DNA from: Bryobacteraceae bacterium
GTDB lineage: Bacteria > Acidobacteriota > Terriglobia > Bryobacterales > Bryobacteraceae
NCBI GenBank assembly: GCA_030039005.1
Contig: JASHQT010000111.1
Span: 1-21,259, forward strand
DNA: 21,259 bases
Direction: 5' to 3'
Shown: piece by piece, positions 1-6,516 of the stretch
Position numbering within the stretch: the stretch's first letter is position 1
Layout: each line of letters begins with the position of its first letter
The notes under the pieces: model-generated
The model's input: only the letters and a program-made list of their open reading frames with translations
Told to the model about the DNA's origin: nothing
Database searches by the model: none
Position numbers and translations under genes: made by a program

Positions 1-67
1 GATTGGCCGGTGGCTCGCGTGCGCTTGCCGGGATTGGCTGCAGGTCGCACGCGGCGATGCCGATCTA

Positions 68-1207
68 ATGACCATGGCGGACTATCGAAAGTGGCTCCTG
101 CTGACCCTAGCGGGCACCGTGGCTATTGCCTGCGAAAGTGATTACGACATCTGGATTCCTCGGGACCAGTCGGCCGATGCGCTGTTCCGCTTCGTTCAGA
201 ACGGAAACGCGGGTTACATCGATGCTAAGGGTCACGTGATCATTTCTCCTTCGCTCGATGGATACGGGAACGCCGGCGGCGAGTTTCACAATGGGCTCCT
301 GAGGGCCGGGCTCGAGGACGCCCGATATATTGACAGAACCGGAAGGGTCGTCATTGAAGGCCTTCGCAGCGGTGACGATTTTTCAGAAGGTGTCGCGGCC
401 GCCATGAAGAAGGACGAGAAGCTTTGGGGCTACATCGATATGTCGGGAAAATTCGTGATCCCGCCGCGGTTTCCAAGCTATCCGGATGGCGAGGCGTATT
501 CTTTCTCCGACGGGCTGGCCCGTATCGACACTAAAGGGCGGACCGGTTATATCGATCATTCCGGCGAATTCGTGATCCAGACGCGGCTCCTCGAAGGCGA
601 GGATTTTCACGAAGGCTTCGCGCGAGTAGTCACCGACGGCCCTTGCGAATACCTTCCCGAGGGGGGCTGCGCGGAATTCGAAAAGGTGGGTCGGGATCTT
701 TCTGGCCAACTGGGCCTCTGCAAGTTTACGTTCATCGATAAGACCGGCCGAATCATTACCAAGCAGCGGTTCGATGACGCCCGAGAATTCTCCGAAGGCC
801 TTGCTGCGGTCAAGATCGGGATGGTTTGGGGCTTCATCGACACCTCCGGCGCGGTGGTGATTCAGCCGGCCTTCGATGGCGTGGGCGCGTTTTCTTCGGG
901 CCTTGCGCCCGTCTGGCTGGATGATGCCTTCGGCTACATCGATAAGCTGGGCCATTTAGTGGTGCTGCCGCAGTTTGGGTACGCCGGCAGCTTCAGCGAT
1001 GGACTCGCGGTGGTCGGCGATGGCGACGACCACTACTGGTACATCGACCGCACCGGCCGTCCGGCGTTTCACGAAGAATTCGCAATTGCCAGCCCCTTCT
1101 TTAAGGGAGTGGCGCACGTTGAGCTGATTTCCAAAGACGGCGTGGATCGATACGCCTACATCGACCGGACCGGCAGGCATGTCTTCACTTACGAAGGCCC
1201 GCGCTGA
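68..1207 (+). CDS. WG-repeat (KWG-type) lipoprotein
   Basis: The 379-residue product is built almost entirely of repeats of the form G-Y/F-I-D-x-x-G-x-V-I followed by a segment ending F-S-x-G-L-A. I count about nine copies of the YID..G core, near residues 50, 87, 121, 160, 224, 256, 290, 327 and 364. This is the WG/KWG beta-rich repeat family, found in many bacteria and mostly of unknown function, possibly protein-binding. The N-terminus has a basic start, a hydrophobic stretch (WLLLTLAGTVAIAC) and a Cys at 22 in a lipobox-like context, so it is probably a lipid-anchored envelope protein. ATG at 74 is an alternative start two codons in; neither has a clear Shine-Dalgarno. The frame stays open to the left edge of the window, so a longer form cannot be excluded, but the signal sequence favours these starts. 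It converges on the thioredoxin-like gene with 13 bases between stops. Confidence 0.8.
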   Translation: MTMADYRKWLLLTLAGTVAIACESDYDIWIPRDQSADALFRFVQNGNAGYIDAKGHVIISPSLDGYGNAGGEFHNGLLRAGLEDARYIDRTGRVVIEGLRSGDDFSEGVAAAMKKDEKLWGYIDMSGKFVIPPRFPSYPDGEAYSFSDGLARIDTKGRTGYIDHSGEFVIQTRLLEGEDFHEGFARVVTDGPCEYLPEGGCAEFEKVGRDLSGQLGLCKFTFIDKTGRIITKQRFDDAREFSEGLAAVKIGMVWGFIDTSGAVVIQPAFDGVGAFSSGLAPVWLDDAFGYIDKLGHLVVLPQFGYAGSFSDGLAVVGDGDDHYWYIDRTGRPAFHEEFAIASPFFKGVAHVELISKDGVDRYAYIDRTGRHVFTYEGPR

Positions 1208-1220
1208 GCCGGCAGGCGTA

Positions 1221-1697
1221 TCAAAGCAGCCTGCGGATGGCCGCTTCGAGCCGCGGCATCTCCGTCTCGCCGATAAACGAGCGCACCTTGTGCCCGGACT
1301 TGTCGTACAAGAACAGCGCGGGCAGCGCGCCGTTCCATTTCGCGTCGATGGCGCTCATGAAACGGTCGTCGTCGTCGGCCTGCTTCTGATACGCCGGGCC
1401 TTCCACGCGGAACATCTGGATGAATTTCTCCGCCGCCGCCTTGTGTTCTGGGTCGTCAGCCGAAATGGTCACCACTTCGAAGCCGCGGGCACGGAATTTG
1501 TCCGCCAAGCCCGCCAGTTGCGGCATTTCGGCGCGGCAAGGCGCGCACCAGGTGGCCCAGAAATCGTACAGAACCACTTTCCCTTTGTGCGATTCCACCA
1601 GCTTCTGGAACCCGGCTTCATTAATCGATTGGAGCGGCGCTACCGGAGCGCTAGCAAGCAGCGGGAGCGAGAACAGGAAAGCGAGCACGCGTCGCAT
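1221..1697 (-). CDS. TlpA/ResA-like thiol-disulfide oxidoreductase, exported
   Basis: A 158-residue thioredoxin-fold protein. Residues 1-20 form a signal peptide (basic MRR, then a hydrophobic run ending ASAPVA). The redox motif WCAPC has Cys51 and Cys54, preceded by the beta strand VVLYDFWATW. A later ALPALFLYD segment supplies the cis-proline region expected in the fold. The family catalyses thiol-disulfide exchange outside the cytoplasm, often reducing apocytochrome c or other envelope proteins. The actual partner cannot be read from this context because no cytochrome maturation gene is adjacent. The start ATG at 1697 has no Shine-Dalgarno; a -10-like TAGAAT lies six bases upstream, so the mRNA may be leaderless. 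It is divergent from the small membrane protein gene. Confidence 0.88.
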   Translation of the reverse strand: MRRVLAFLFSLPLLASAPVAPLQSINEAGFQKLVESHKGKVVLYDFWATWCAPCRAEMPQLAGLADKFRARGFEVVTISADDPEHKAAAEKFIQMFRVEGPAYQKQADDDDRFMSAIDAKWNGALPALFLYDKSGHKVRSFIGETEMPRLEAAIRRLL

Positions 1698-1703
1698 AAC
1701 TAT

Positions 1704-1709
1704 ATTCTA
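1704..1709 (-). promoter_or_regulatory. Putative -10 box (TAGAAT) of the TlpA-like gene
   Basis: On the minus strand TAGAAT is followed by six bases and then the ATG of the thioredoxin-like gene. Transcription would therefore begin at or next to the start codon. No convincing -35 hexamer is visible. Inferred from sequence only. Confidence 0.35.
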
Positions 1710-1769
1710 GGAGCATAAGGACAAAAAATGGCGTCCAGCCCGGTTCCATATGGGCTTCTGTGAAGGCTG

Positions 1770-1775
1770 TACACT
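1770..1775 (+). promoter_or_regulatory. Putative -10 box (TACACT) of the 47-residue protein gene
   Basis: TACACT is followed by exactly six bases and then ATG at 1782, the same geometry as the divergent TAGAAT box at 1704-1709. No Shine-Dalgarno precedes the ATG, which fits a leaderless transcript. No good -35 element is seen. Confidence 0.35.
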
Positions 1776-1781
1776 GGACGC

Positions 1782-1925
1782 ATGGAACGGAAAATCTTCT
1801 GGCTCACTTTTGCATCCCTGGGGCTGGTAGCGGATTTCGTTCTGCCGCTGTGGTGGGCAATGGGGGCGACAATTCCGATTTTTGCTTTTAGTTGGTGGTT
1901 TGCTTACCGGAGCGGGTGGTTTTAG
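1782..1925 (+). CDS. 47-residue two-helix membrane protein
   Basis: A short reading frame (ATG 1782, TAG 1923-1925) in a gap otherwise empty of genes. The product begins MERKIFWLTFASLGLV and is almost wholly hydrophobic, with two likely membrane helices at about residues 5-24 and 26-42, Trp-rich and ending AYRSGWF. A basic residue pattern at both ends suggests both termini may face the same side. I recognise no named family; the composition is that of a genuine small membrane protein rather than a chance frame. It diverges from the thioredoxin-like gene and has a possible leaderless promoter. Its end faces the end of the carboxypeptidase-regulatory-like gene 44 bases away. Confidence 0.6.
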   Translation: MERKIFWLTFASLGLVADFVLPLWWAMGATIPIFAFSWWFAYRSGWF

Positions 1926-1969
1926 CGAGGAGCGATTACACCGGACGCGCTGGGAGCGGCCCGCGCGCC

Positions 1970-2335
1970 TCACTTCTTCAGCTTCAGATTGATCACCGGC
2001 GTCTTCTTGCTGTTGAACACGCTCAGCGTCTTCCACGACGTGCTGGCGCCGTCGTGATCGGCTTTGAGTTGATATTCGACGTCTGTTTGCAGCCCGGCGA
2101 AATGATAATTCCCGTCCTGCTGCGTGATGAAGGATCGGATTTGCAGCGTCTTGGTGTTCTTGAGCTGCACCACGGCGTTCGCCACGGGCTGGTTTTCCGC
2201 GTTGGTCACACGGCCTTCCACCGTCCGAGCCGTGCTTTCGCCGGTCCCGCGCTGCGCCTGGAGAACGCCGCACGCCAAAACCGCCGCCAAGCAAACGACA
2301 GGCAGGTAAGCCGCCCGGGCGCGCATGGTGTTCAT
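1970..2335 (-). CDS. Small secreted carboxypeptidase-regulatory-like domain protein
   Basis: A 121-residue protein with a signal peptide (about residues 1-27, hydrophobic core VVCLAAVLACGVLQA) followed by a single Ig-like/transthyretin-like domain. The stretch TVEGRVTNAENQPVANAVVQL, then a GNYHFAGL turn, matches the carboxypeptidase regulatory-like domain pattern (G.V.d..g.pl.gA.V...d.dG.y.f.gl). Such domains are a binding or spacer fold and have no catalytic residues. Here the domain stands alone with a short Lys-rich end (LKLKK). The gene starts two bases after the stop of the next protein of the same type, so the two are co-transcribed. The start could also be the internal ATG four codons in; neither has an obvious Shine-Dalgarno. 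The partner is unknown. Confidence 0.75.
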   Translation of the reverse strand: MNTMRARAAYLPVVCLAAVLACGVLQAQRGTGESTARTVEGRVTNAENQPVANAVVQLKNTKTLQIRSFITQQDGNYHFAGLQTDVEYQLKADHDGASTSWKTLSVFNSKKTPVINLKLKK

Positions 2336-2337
2336 AT

Positions 2338-2709
2338 CTACTTGGACTGCTTGTCCAATTGGAACGTTACTTCCACCCGCTCCTGATCCTGCACCTCGAC
2401 GGTTTTGCTTTGGGACTCGAAGCCCTTGGCGCTCACCATCACGGTGTAATGCGCCGGACCTGGGGGAACTCGAAACACGAACTCGCCGCGAGAACTCGAA
2501 ACTGCTTCCAGGGGCTTTGTTTTGGCGGGTGCCTCGAACGTCAGTTTCGCGTTCGCATCGGGAAGCGCATACCCGCTTGGATCGAACACCGTGCCGCTCA
2601 CAATCGCATACGTATCGTCGGCCGGCTTCTTTTTTGAAGCCGCCCTGAGAGCGAGGCAGAAGGCGAGAAGCAAAACAGCAGCCAGAACGGGTTTAGTGCC
2701 AATCTTCAT
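2338..2709 (-). CDS. Small secreted carboxypeptidase-regulatory-like domain protein
   Basis: A 123-residue protein when started at ATG 2709: MKIGTKPVLAAVLLLAFCLA forms a signal peptide, and the rest is one Ig-like carboxypeptidase-regulatory-type domain (SGTVFDPSGYALPDANAKL, a GEFVFRVPPG turn, YTVMVSAKGFE). I chose 2709 because it gives a clean signal peptide and is preceded by a GAGG-type ribosome site. An in-frame ATG at 2751 would add 14 mostly basic residues, but these are read out of frame from the Glu/Asp codons of the upstream gene. It overlaps the LysW-like gene by 17 bases and is followed after two bases by a second protein of the same fold, so the three form one unit. It probably acts in the envelope as a binding or structural module. 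Confidence 0.72.
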   Translation of the reverse strand: MKIGTKPVLAAVLLLAFCLALRAASKKKPADDTYAIVSGTVFDPSGYALPDANAKLTFEAPAKTKPLEAVSSSRGEFVFRVPPGPAHYTVMVSAKGFESQSKTVEVQDQERVEVTFQLDKQSK

Positions 2710-2935
2710 CCTCGGCCTCTTCTTCATCTTCATCCTCATCCTCGTCCTCATCGTAATCGATGTCTTCTTCCTCTTCCTCGGCCTCTTCCTCTTCTTCCTC
2801 GGTTTCGAGCTCCAGGGGATCCAACCCGGTGACGCTCAAATCGGCGCCGCACTCCTCGCAGGTGAGTGTGTCGCCTTCATCCAACTCATCTTCGTCTACA
2901 TCGATCACAGCGTCGCAGTTTGGACAGTTGACCAT
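2693..2935 (-). CDS. LysW-like zinc-ribbon protein with a long acidic tail
   Basis: An 80-residue protein. The N-terminal half has a zinc-ribbon with Cys4, Cys7, Cys26 and Cys29 (CPNC and CEEC), followed by LSVTGLDPLELE, the pattern typical of LysW/aminoadipate-carrier-like proteins. The second half is a run of Glu and Asp ending EDEDWH. Known LysW carriers end in EDWGE, and the last Glu is the attachment point for the amino-acid substrate; this protein stops at EDWH and lacks it. No lysine or arginine genes are nearby. It may therefore be a carrier-like homologue with another role. ATG 2935 is chosen because GGAGGG lies seven bases upstream; a TTG at 2959 precedes that site. It heads an operon with two secreted Ig-like proteins. 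The tail is encoded by an almost pure purine tract. Confidence 0.75.
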   Translation of the reverse strand: MVNCPNCDAVIDVDEDELDEGDTLTCEECGADLSVTGLDPLELETEEEEEEAEEEEEDIDYDEDEDEDEDEEEAEDEDWH

Positions 2936-2942
2936 CTCGATA

Positions 2943-2948
2943 CCCTCC
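2943..2948 (-). promoter_or_regulatory. Ribosome binding site of the LysW-like gene
   Basis: GGAGGG on the minus strand, seven bases before ATG 2935. It fixes the start of the LysW-like protein and rules out the TTG at 2959, which lies upstream of it. Confidence 0.75.
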
Positions 2949-2963
2949 AGGGTCCCCAATTTT

Positions 2964-2969
2964 TTTATA
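2964..2969 (-). promoter_or_regulatory. Putative -10 box (TATAAA) for the LysW-like operon
   Basis: TATAAA on the minus strand lies 28 bases before the start codon and upstream of the GGAGGG ribosome site, in a small AT-rich island in otherwise GC-rich DNA. No clear -35 box is seen at 16-18 bases. Confidence 0.35.
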
Positions 2970-3074
2970 CATGAATTCGCCGGCTGGTTGCTTACTCCGC
3001 TACTGCAGGCTTAGCACTGCCTTGGACCGCACCACTGAAACCGTTGTACCACGCAGGGAGCGCGCTGGGCGGGG

Positions 3075-3350
3075 CTATCGCAGGTCGAGCTTGGCTTCGA
3101 TGCGCGTGACCCGATTGTCGAGCTCGATCACTTTTCCGATCAGGGTATCGAACTTGACTTCCATATTGTTGAATCGCGCGTCGACGTTGTTGAACCGGGC
3201 GTCGATGCGCGTCTCGAGGCTGTTGACACGCGTCTCTAATCCGTTTAGGCGAGCGTTGACCGCGCTGAATTGAACAACGTTCATCAGCATCCCGATCAAT
3301 ATGGCAAGTGTCGGGATTCCAATCGTGAGATAGAACTGAACGTCACTCAT
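3075..3350 (-). CDS. Membrane-anchored coiled-coil protein
   Basis: A 91-residue protein with one membrane helix at about residues 6-28 (YLTIGIPTLAILIGMLMNVV) and a predicted coiled coil over the rest, with heptad-like repeats (LETRV, LETRI, DARFNNV, DARFNNM, LDNRV). The repeat DARFNN occurs twice in tandem. ATG 3350 is chosen because the membrane segment starts just after it and AAAGG lies upstream; the frame extends further but codes basic low-complexity sequence. It resembles the protein at 11439-11696 in length, layout and several positions (PT..., N.R...L, D.RF..M). No known function; such proteins may oligomerise at the membrane. It lies upstream of the LysW-like operon in the same direction with an intergenic gap of 139 bases. 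Confidence 0.65.
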   Translation of the reverse strand: MSDVQFYLTIGIPTLAILIGMLMNVVQFSAVNARLNGLETRVNSLETRIDARFNNVDARFNNMEVKFDTLIGKVIELDNRVTRIEAKLDLR

Positions 3351-3402
3351 CGATGCCTTTATCTTAGCTCTCCCTCGCGGCGCACCGTTACACCGCCCTT
3401 TT

Positions 3403-4239
3403 ATGCCCCGCGCCGAACTCGAGTGTCTCCTGACCCTCGCCGACTTCGCCGGGCTCGCGCATTCCCGCATCCTCCCTCATACATGGGCGCGCTTTTGTGC
3501 GACGCGGCCGACGAAATCTCCGGCGGCTGGAATAGCGCGACCGCGCCTTCACGCGCGATTTGGTCCAGCGCGCCGAATCCGCCGGATGCCGCGCCATCTG
3601 CGTCAGCGTCGACTCACCCTCGCACGGCGCGCGCGATCGCGAGTATCGCTTCAAAGGCCAACTCCCCGAGGGTCCGCTGCCGAATCTCCCGAGCAAGGAC
3701 TACCTCGACCCCACTGTCACCTGGAAGGACATCGATTGGCTGCTGTCATTCGCTACCACGCCCGTGCTGCTCAAAGCATCCTCGACGCCGACGATGCCGA
3801 GATCGCCGTCCATGCAGGCGTCGACGGAATCTTCGTGTCCAACCTGTTCGTGTCCAACCAGGGCGCGCGCAATCTTTCGTGTCCAACCAGGGCGCGCGCA
3901 ATCTCGATACGGTCCCTGCGGCCATCGATGGCTTACCTTCCGTTGCCGAGCGCGTGGCCGGCCGCGTTCCCGGTGCTGGTGGATGGCGGCATCCGCCGCG
4001 GGACCGACGTGCTAAAAGCGCTGACGCTCGGCGCCGCCGCGGTTGGAATCGGACGGCCTTACCTCTACGGCCTCTGCGTCGCGGGCGCCGAAGGCGTCGC
4101 GCGCGTGGTTCAGATTTTACGCCACGAATTCGAACTCGCGATGACGCTCGCCGGGCGTCCGAATCTCGCCGCCATCAATCGCTCGGTGTTGTGGGATTGG
4201 CCAGCCGCTCCTGCTGGATCGTCCGCATCTCGTCGATGA
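3403..4239 (+). pseudogene. Decayed FMN-dependent alpha-hydroxy-acid oxidase/dehydrogenase
   Basis: Pieces of one FMN-dependent alpha-hydroxy-acid oxidase are spread over all three plus-strand frames in the right order. LTLADFAGLAHSRI opens in the frame of 3403; DAADEISGGWN follows in a second frame near 3500-3533; FTRDLVQRAESAGCRAICV through VTWKDIDWLLSFATTPVLLK is in the third frame (about 3548-3775). Then DADDAEIAVHAGVDGIFVSN, NQGARNLDTVPAAIDGLP and VLVDGGIRRGTDVLKALTLG (near 3975) to NRSVLWD alternate between frames. About 75-100 residues are missing between the second and third pieces compared with a normal ~360-residue enzyme. A 29-bp tandem duplication breaks the frame at the active-site loop. 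That loop reads SNQGAR where family members have SNHGAR, so the catalytic His is also lost. No intact product is possible. The 3' end runs into the end of the convergent chorismate mutase gene; the exact original stop is uncertain. Confidence 0.88.
3832..3904 (+). repeat. 29-bp tandem duplication plus a 15-bp partial copy
   Basis: Two exact 29-bp copies (3847-3875 and 3876-3904) beginning TTCGTGTCCAACCAGG, preceded by a partial 15-bp copy (3832-3846) beginning TTCGTGTCCAACC. Because 29 is not a multiple of three, the duplication shifts the frame of the hydroxy-acid oxidase remnant within its FVSN..GARNL active-site segment. It looks like slipped-strand duplication in a gene no longer under selection, or less likely an assembly artefact. 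Confidence 0.9.
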
Positions 4240-4477
4240 TGCGCTCGAAAATGCGCTTGAGCGCATCGGCCGTCATCGGGCCCGGATTGTGGCCGGTGAC
4301 GTTCGCGAACACTTGATCCTCGCGTTTCGGCTCGTAGACCGGCATCGCGTATTGACGCTTGATGCGGCCGATCTCGTGCACGATCTCGGTCCGCTCGTTC
4401 AGCAAGTCCACGATCTTCAAGTCCAGCGCGTCGATCCGCTTGCGGCAATGTGCCAGCTTGTCAATGCCCGGAGTCAT
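4175..4477 (-). CDS. Chorismate mutase, monofunctional AroQ type
   Basis: A 100-residue all-helical chorismate mutase, converting chorismate to prephenate for phenylalanine and tyrosine synthesis. The sequence follows the AroQ pattern: RKRIDALDLKIVDLLNER at the N-terminus, then IGRIK with the active-site Lys, a YEPKRE segment with Arg and Glu, and IIDEMRTIQQ with the C-terminal Gln. The length fits the stand-alone enzyme, with no prephenate dehydratase or dehydrogenase domain. It is the last gene of the trp run, starting seven bases after the trpA stop. This places the enzyme that draws chorismate towards Phe/Tyr under the same transcript as the tryptophan enzymes. Its end overlaps the decayed oxidase gene coming from the other side. 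The symbol aroQ may be used for dehydroquinase elsewhere, so I leave it out. Confidence 0.9.
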   Translation of the reverse strand: MTPGIDKLAHCRKRIDALDLKIVDLLNERTEIVHEIGRIKRQYAMPVYEPKREDQVFANVTGHNPGPMTADALKRIFERIIDEMRTIQQERLANPTTPSD

Positions 4478-4484
4478 CGTTTTG

Positions 4485-5297
4485 TTAGTCAGAGGCGTTC
4501 TTCGATCTTAATCCACTGGCCAGTTCGCGGGCCAGAGCCTCCACGCGGGCGCACAGTTCGCCGCTTCCGGCGTTCTCTTCGATCGCCCGCTCGAATGCGC
4601 TGCCCACCACCACGCCGTCGGCCATCGCACCCACCGCGCGCACCTGGTCCGCGGTCGAAATCCCGAATCCCACCGCAAGCGGGAGTTTTGTGACTGCGCG
4701 CACGGCGCTGACAAGAGGTCCGACGCTATCGGAAAGGCTCGCGCGCTCGCCCGTCACGCCCGTGCGCGATACCAAATAGACGAAACCGGTCGAATATTTC
4801 GCCACCAGTTCCAGCCGGCGCCGGCTGCTGGTAGGCGCGGCCAAAAACACCGTATCGAGCCCGGCCTGCCGCATCACCTGAATATATGGCTCCGCTTCCT
4901 CGACGCTCAGATCCGTCAGTAGGCATCCATCGATGCCGCTCGCGACCGCAGCGCGCGCCAAAGCTTCGAGCCCGTAGCGCAACACAGGATTCAAATATGT
5001 GAACAGCAGCAGCGGAATTTCGGACCGCGTGCGAATCTGCGCCGCGATTTCGAGCACGGTCGCCAGCTTCGTCCCCGCCTTCAGCGCCCGCTCGCTCGCG
5101 CGCTGGATCACCGGACCGTCGGCGATCGGATCGGAGAAGGGAACACCCAGCTCGATCAAGTCCGCGCCGCCGCGTTCCAGTGCCGCCACCAGTTCGGGCG
5201 TGGCCGCGGGCGTAGGATCGCCGGCCGTGATGTAAGCGATCAGGGCGGGACGGCCCTCGGTTTTCAGCCGCTCGAACAGGCGGCTAATCCGGGTCAT
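4485..5297 (-). CDS. trpA: Tryptophan synthase alpha subunit
   Basis: A 270-residue TIM-barrel enzyme, full length. It cleaves indole-3-glycerol phosphate to indole and glyceraldehyde 3-phosphate, passing indole to TrpB through the alpha-beta tunnel. The catalytic Glu49 ([11 protein letters not shown]) and Asp60 (IADGPVIQ) fall at exactly the numbers known from Salmonella TrpA. The phosphate-binding segments AVGFGIS and DGVVVGSAF are present near the C-terminus. The ATG overlaps the 3' end of trpB by 14 bases, consistent with translational coupling and equal amounts of the two subunits. The chorismate mutase gene follows after seven bases. Confidence 0.97.
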   Translation of the reverse strand: MTRISRLFERLKTEGRPALIAYITAGDPTPAATPELVAALERGGADLIELGVPFSDPIADGPVIQRASERALKAGTKLATVLEIAAQIRTRSEIPLLLFTYLNPVLRYGLEALARAAVASGIDGCLLTDLSVEEAEPYIQVMRQAGLDTVFLAAPTSSRRRLELVAKYSTGFVYLVSRTGVTGERASLSDSVGPLVSAVRAVTKLPLAVGFGISTADQVRAVGAMADGVVVGSAFERAIEENAGSGELCARVEALARELASGLRSKNASD

Positions 5298-6504
5298 CCA
5301 GCTCCTTCAGATTCTCGCGATAAATGTCGGTGTCTTTGTCGCCGCGCCCCGAAAGATTGATCACGAATAATTCGGCCTTGGCCTCAGGCGCGCGCCGCAA
5401 CGCCTCCGCCACCGCGTGCGCCGATTCGAGCGCCGGAATGATCCCTTCGGTTCGCGCCAGTGTCCGCGCGGCGTCCAACGCCTGCTGATCGGTCACCGAG
5501 GTATACTCGGCGCGCTTCTGATCGTGCAGCAGCGCGTGCTCCGGCCCAACCAGCGCATAGTCTAGGCCCGCCGAAATCGAGTGCGTCAGCGCCACTTGCC
5601 CGTCGGCGTCCTGCAACAGATAGCTATGCGCTCCGTGCAGCACACCCGGCGACCCTCCGGAAAACCGCGCCGCGTGCGCGCCGAGTTCCGCACCGCGCCC
5701 GCCGGCCTCCACGCCGATCAATCGCACGCCCGCATCGCCCACGAACGCATGAAACATCCCGATCGCATTGCTGCCGCCGCCCACGCAGGCGAAAATCGCA
5801 TCCGGCAGCCGCTGCTCGCGTTCCAGAATCTGCCGCCGCGTCTCGTCCCCGATCACGCTGTGAAAATCGCGCACCATCATCGGATAGGGATGCGCGCCCA
5901 GCGCCGACCCCAACAAATAATGCGTCGAATGCACATTGGTCACCCAATCCCGCATGGCCTCGCTGATGGCGTCCTTCAGCGTCCGGCTGCCCGACTTTAC
6001 GCCCACCACCTTGGCGCCCAGCAACCGCATGCGGAATACGTTCAGCCGCTGCCGCCGCATGTCCTCTTCACCCATGTAGACGATGCAATCCAGGCCGAAG
6101 AGAGCGCACACGGTTGCCGTCGCGACGCCGTGCTGCCCCGCGCCCGTCTCGGCGATAATCCGCTTCTTGCCCATGCGCCGGGCCAGCAGCGCCTGCCCCA
6201 GGCAGTTGTTGATCTTGTGAGCGCCCGTGTGCAGCAGGTCCTCGCGCTTGATGTAGATCTTCGCCCCGCCGTGCGTCTCGCTCAGGCGTTTGGCGTGATA
6301 GAGCGGCGTGGGACGGCCGGCGTAATTCGCGAGCAAATCTTTCAGTTCAGCCTGAAACGCCGGATCGTGCCGCGCTTCCAGATACGCCTGCTCGAGCTGC
6401 TCGAGCGGCGCCATCAAAACTTCGGGCACATACCGTCCCCCGTAAGGACCGAAATGTCCCTGCGAGTCTGGCGATTGGCTATTGGCTATTGGCTGTTGGC
6501 TCAT
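5284..6504 (-). CDS. trpB: Tryptophan synthase beta subunit
   Basis: A 406-residue PLP enzyme that joins indole and serine to make tryptophan. The PLP Lys is Lys97 in HTGAHKINN, the catalytic Glu is Glu119 in AETGAGQHG, and [10 protein letters not shown] binds the PLP phosphate. The [11 protein letters not shown] opening is typical of TrpB1. The first 15 residues ([15 protein letters not shown]) are an unusual extension encoded by a tandem heptamer repeat that begins directly after the ATG. No clear Shine-Dalgarno is seen in the 12-base gap after trpF. No other ATG exists before residue 31, inside the domain, so this start or a non-ATG start near the FGPYGG block is likely. The 3' end overlaps trpA by 14 bases. 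Confidence 0.97.
   Translation of the reverse strand: MSQQPIANSQSPDSQGHFGPYGGRYVPEVLMAPLEQLEQAYLEARHDPAFQAELKDLLANYAGRPTPLYHAKRLSETHGGAKIYIKREDLLHTGAHKINNCLGQALLARRMGKKRIIAETGAGQHGVATATVCALFGLDCIVYMGEEDMRRQRLNVFRMRLLGAKVVGVKSGSRTLKDAISEAMRDWVTNVHSTHYLLGSALGAHPYPMMVRDFHSVIGDETRRQILEREQRLPDAIFACVGGGSNAIGMFHAFVGDAGVRLIGVEAGGRGAELGAHAARFSGGSPGVLHGAHSYLLQDADGQVALTHSISAGLDYALVGPEHALLHDQKRAEYTSVTDQQALDAARTLARTEGIIPALESAHAVAEALRRAPEAKAELFVINLSGRGDKDTDIYRENLKELDDPD
6474..6501 (-). repeat. Tandem heptamer repeat at the trpB start codon
   Basis: Four 7-bp units, read on the plus strand as ATTGGCT three times then GTTGGCT, directly abutting the trpB ATG at 6504-6502. On the coding strand the units are AGCCAAC then AGCCAAT. 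They encode the first residues SQQPIANSQ. Gain or loss of one unit would shift the trpB frame. Confidence 0.9.
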
Positions 6505-6516
6505 TCGTCTGTTGGT

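Noticed and set aside
1..67. Reading frame entering from the left edge and ending TAA at 66-68
   Set aside because: Only 21 codons, no similarity, and all plus frames are open here; insufficient to call a partial gene.
2700..2820. Repeated CTTC/CCTC pattern looking like a repeat array
   Set aside because: It is the complement of the Glu/Asp codons of the LysW-like tail, with no regular unit or spacers; not CRISPR.
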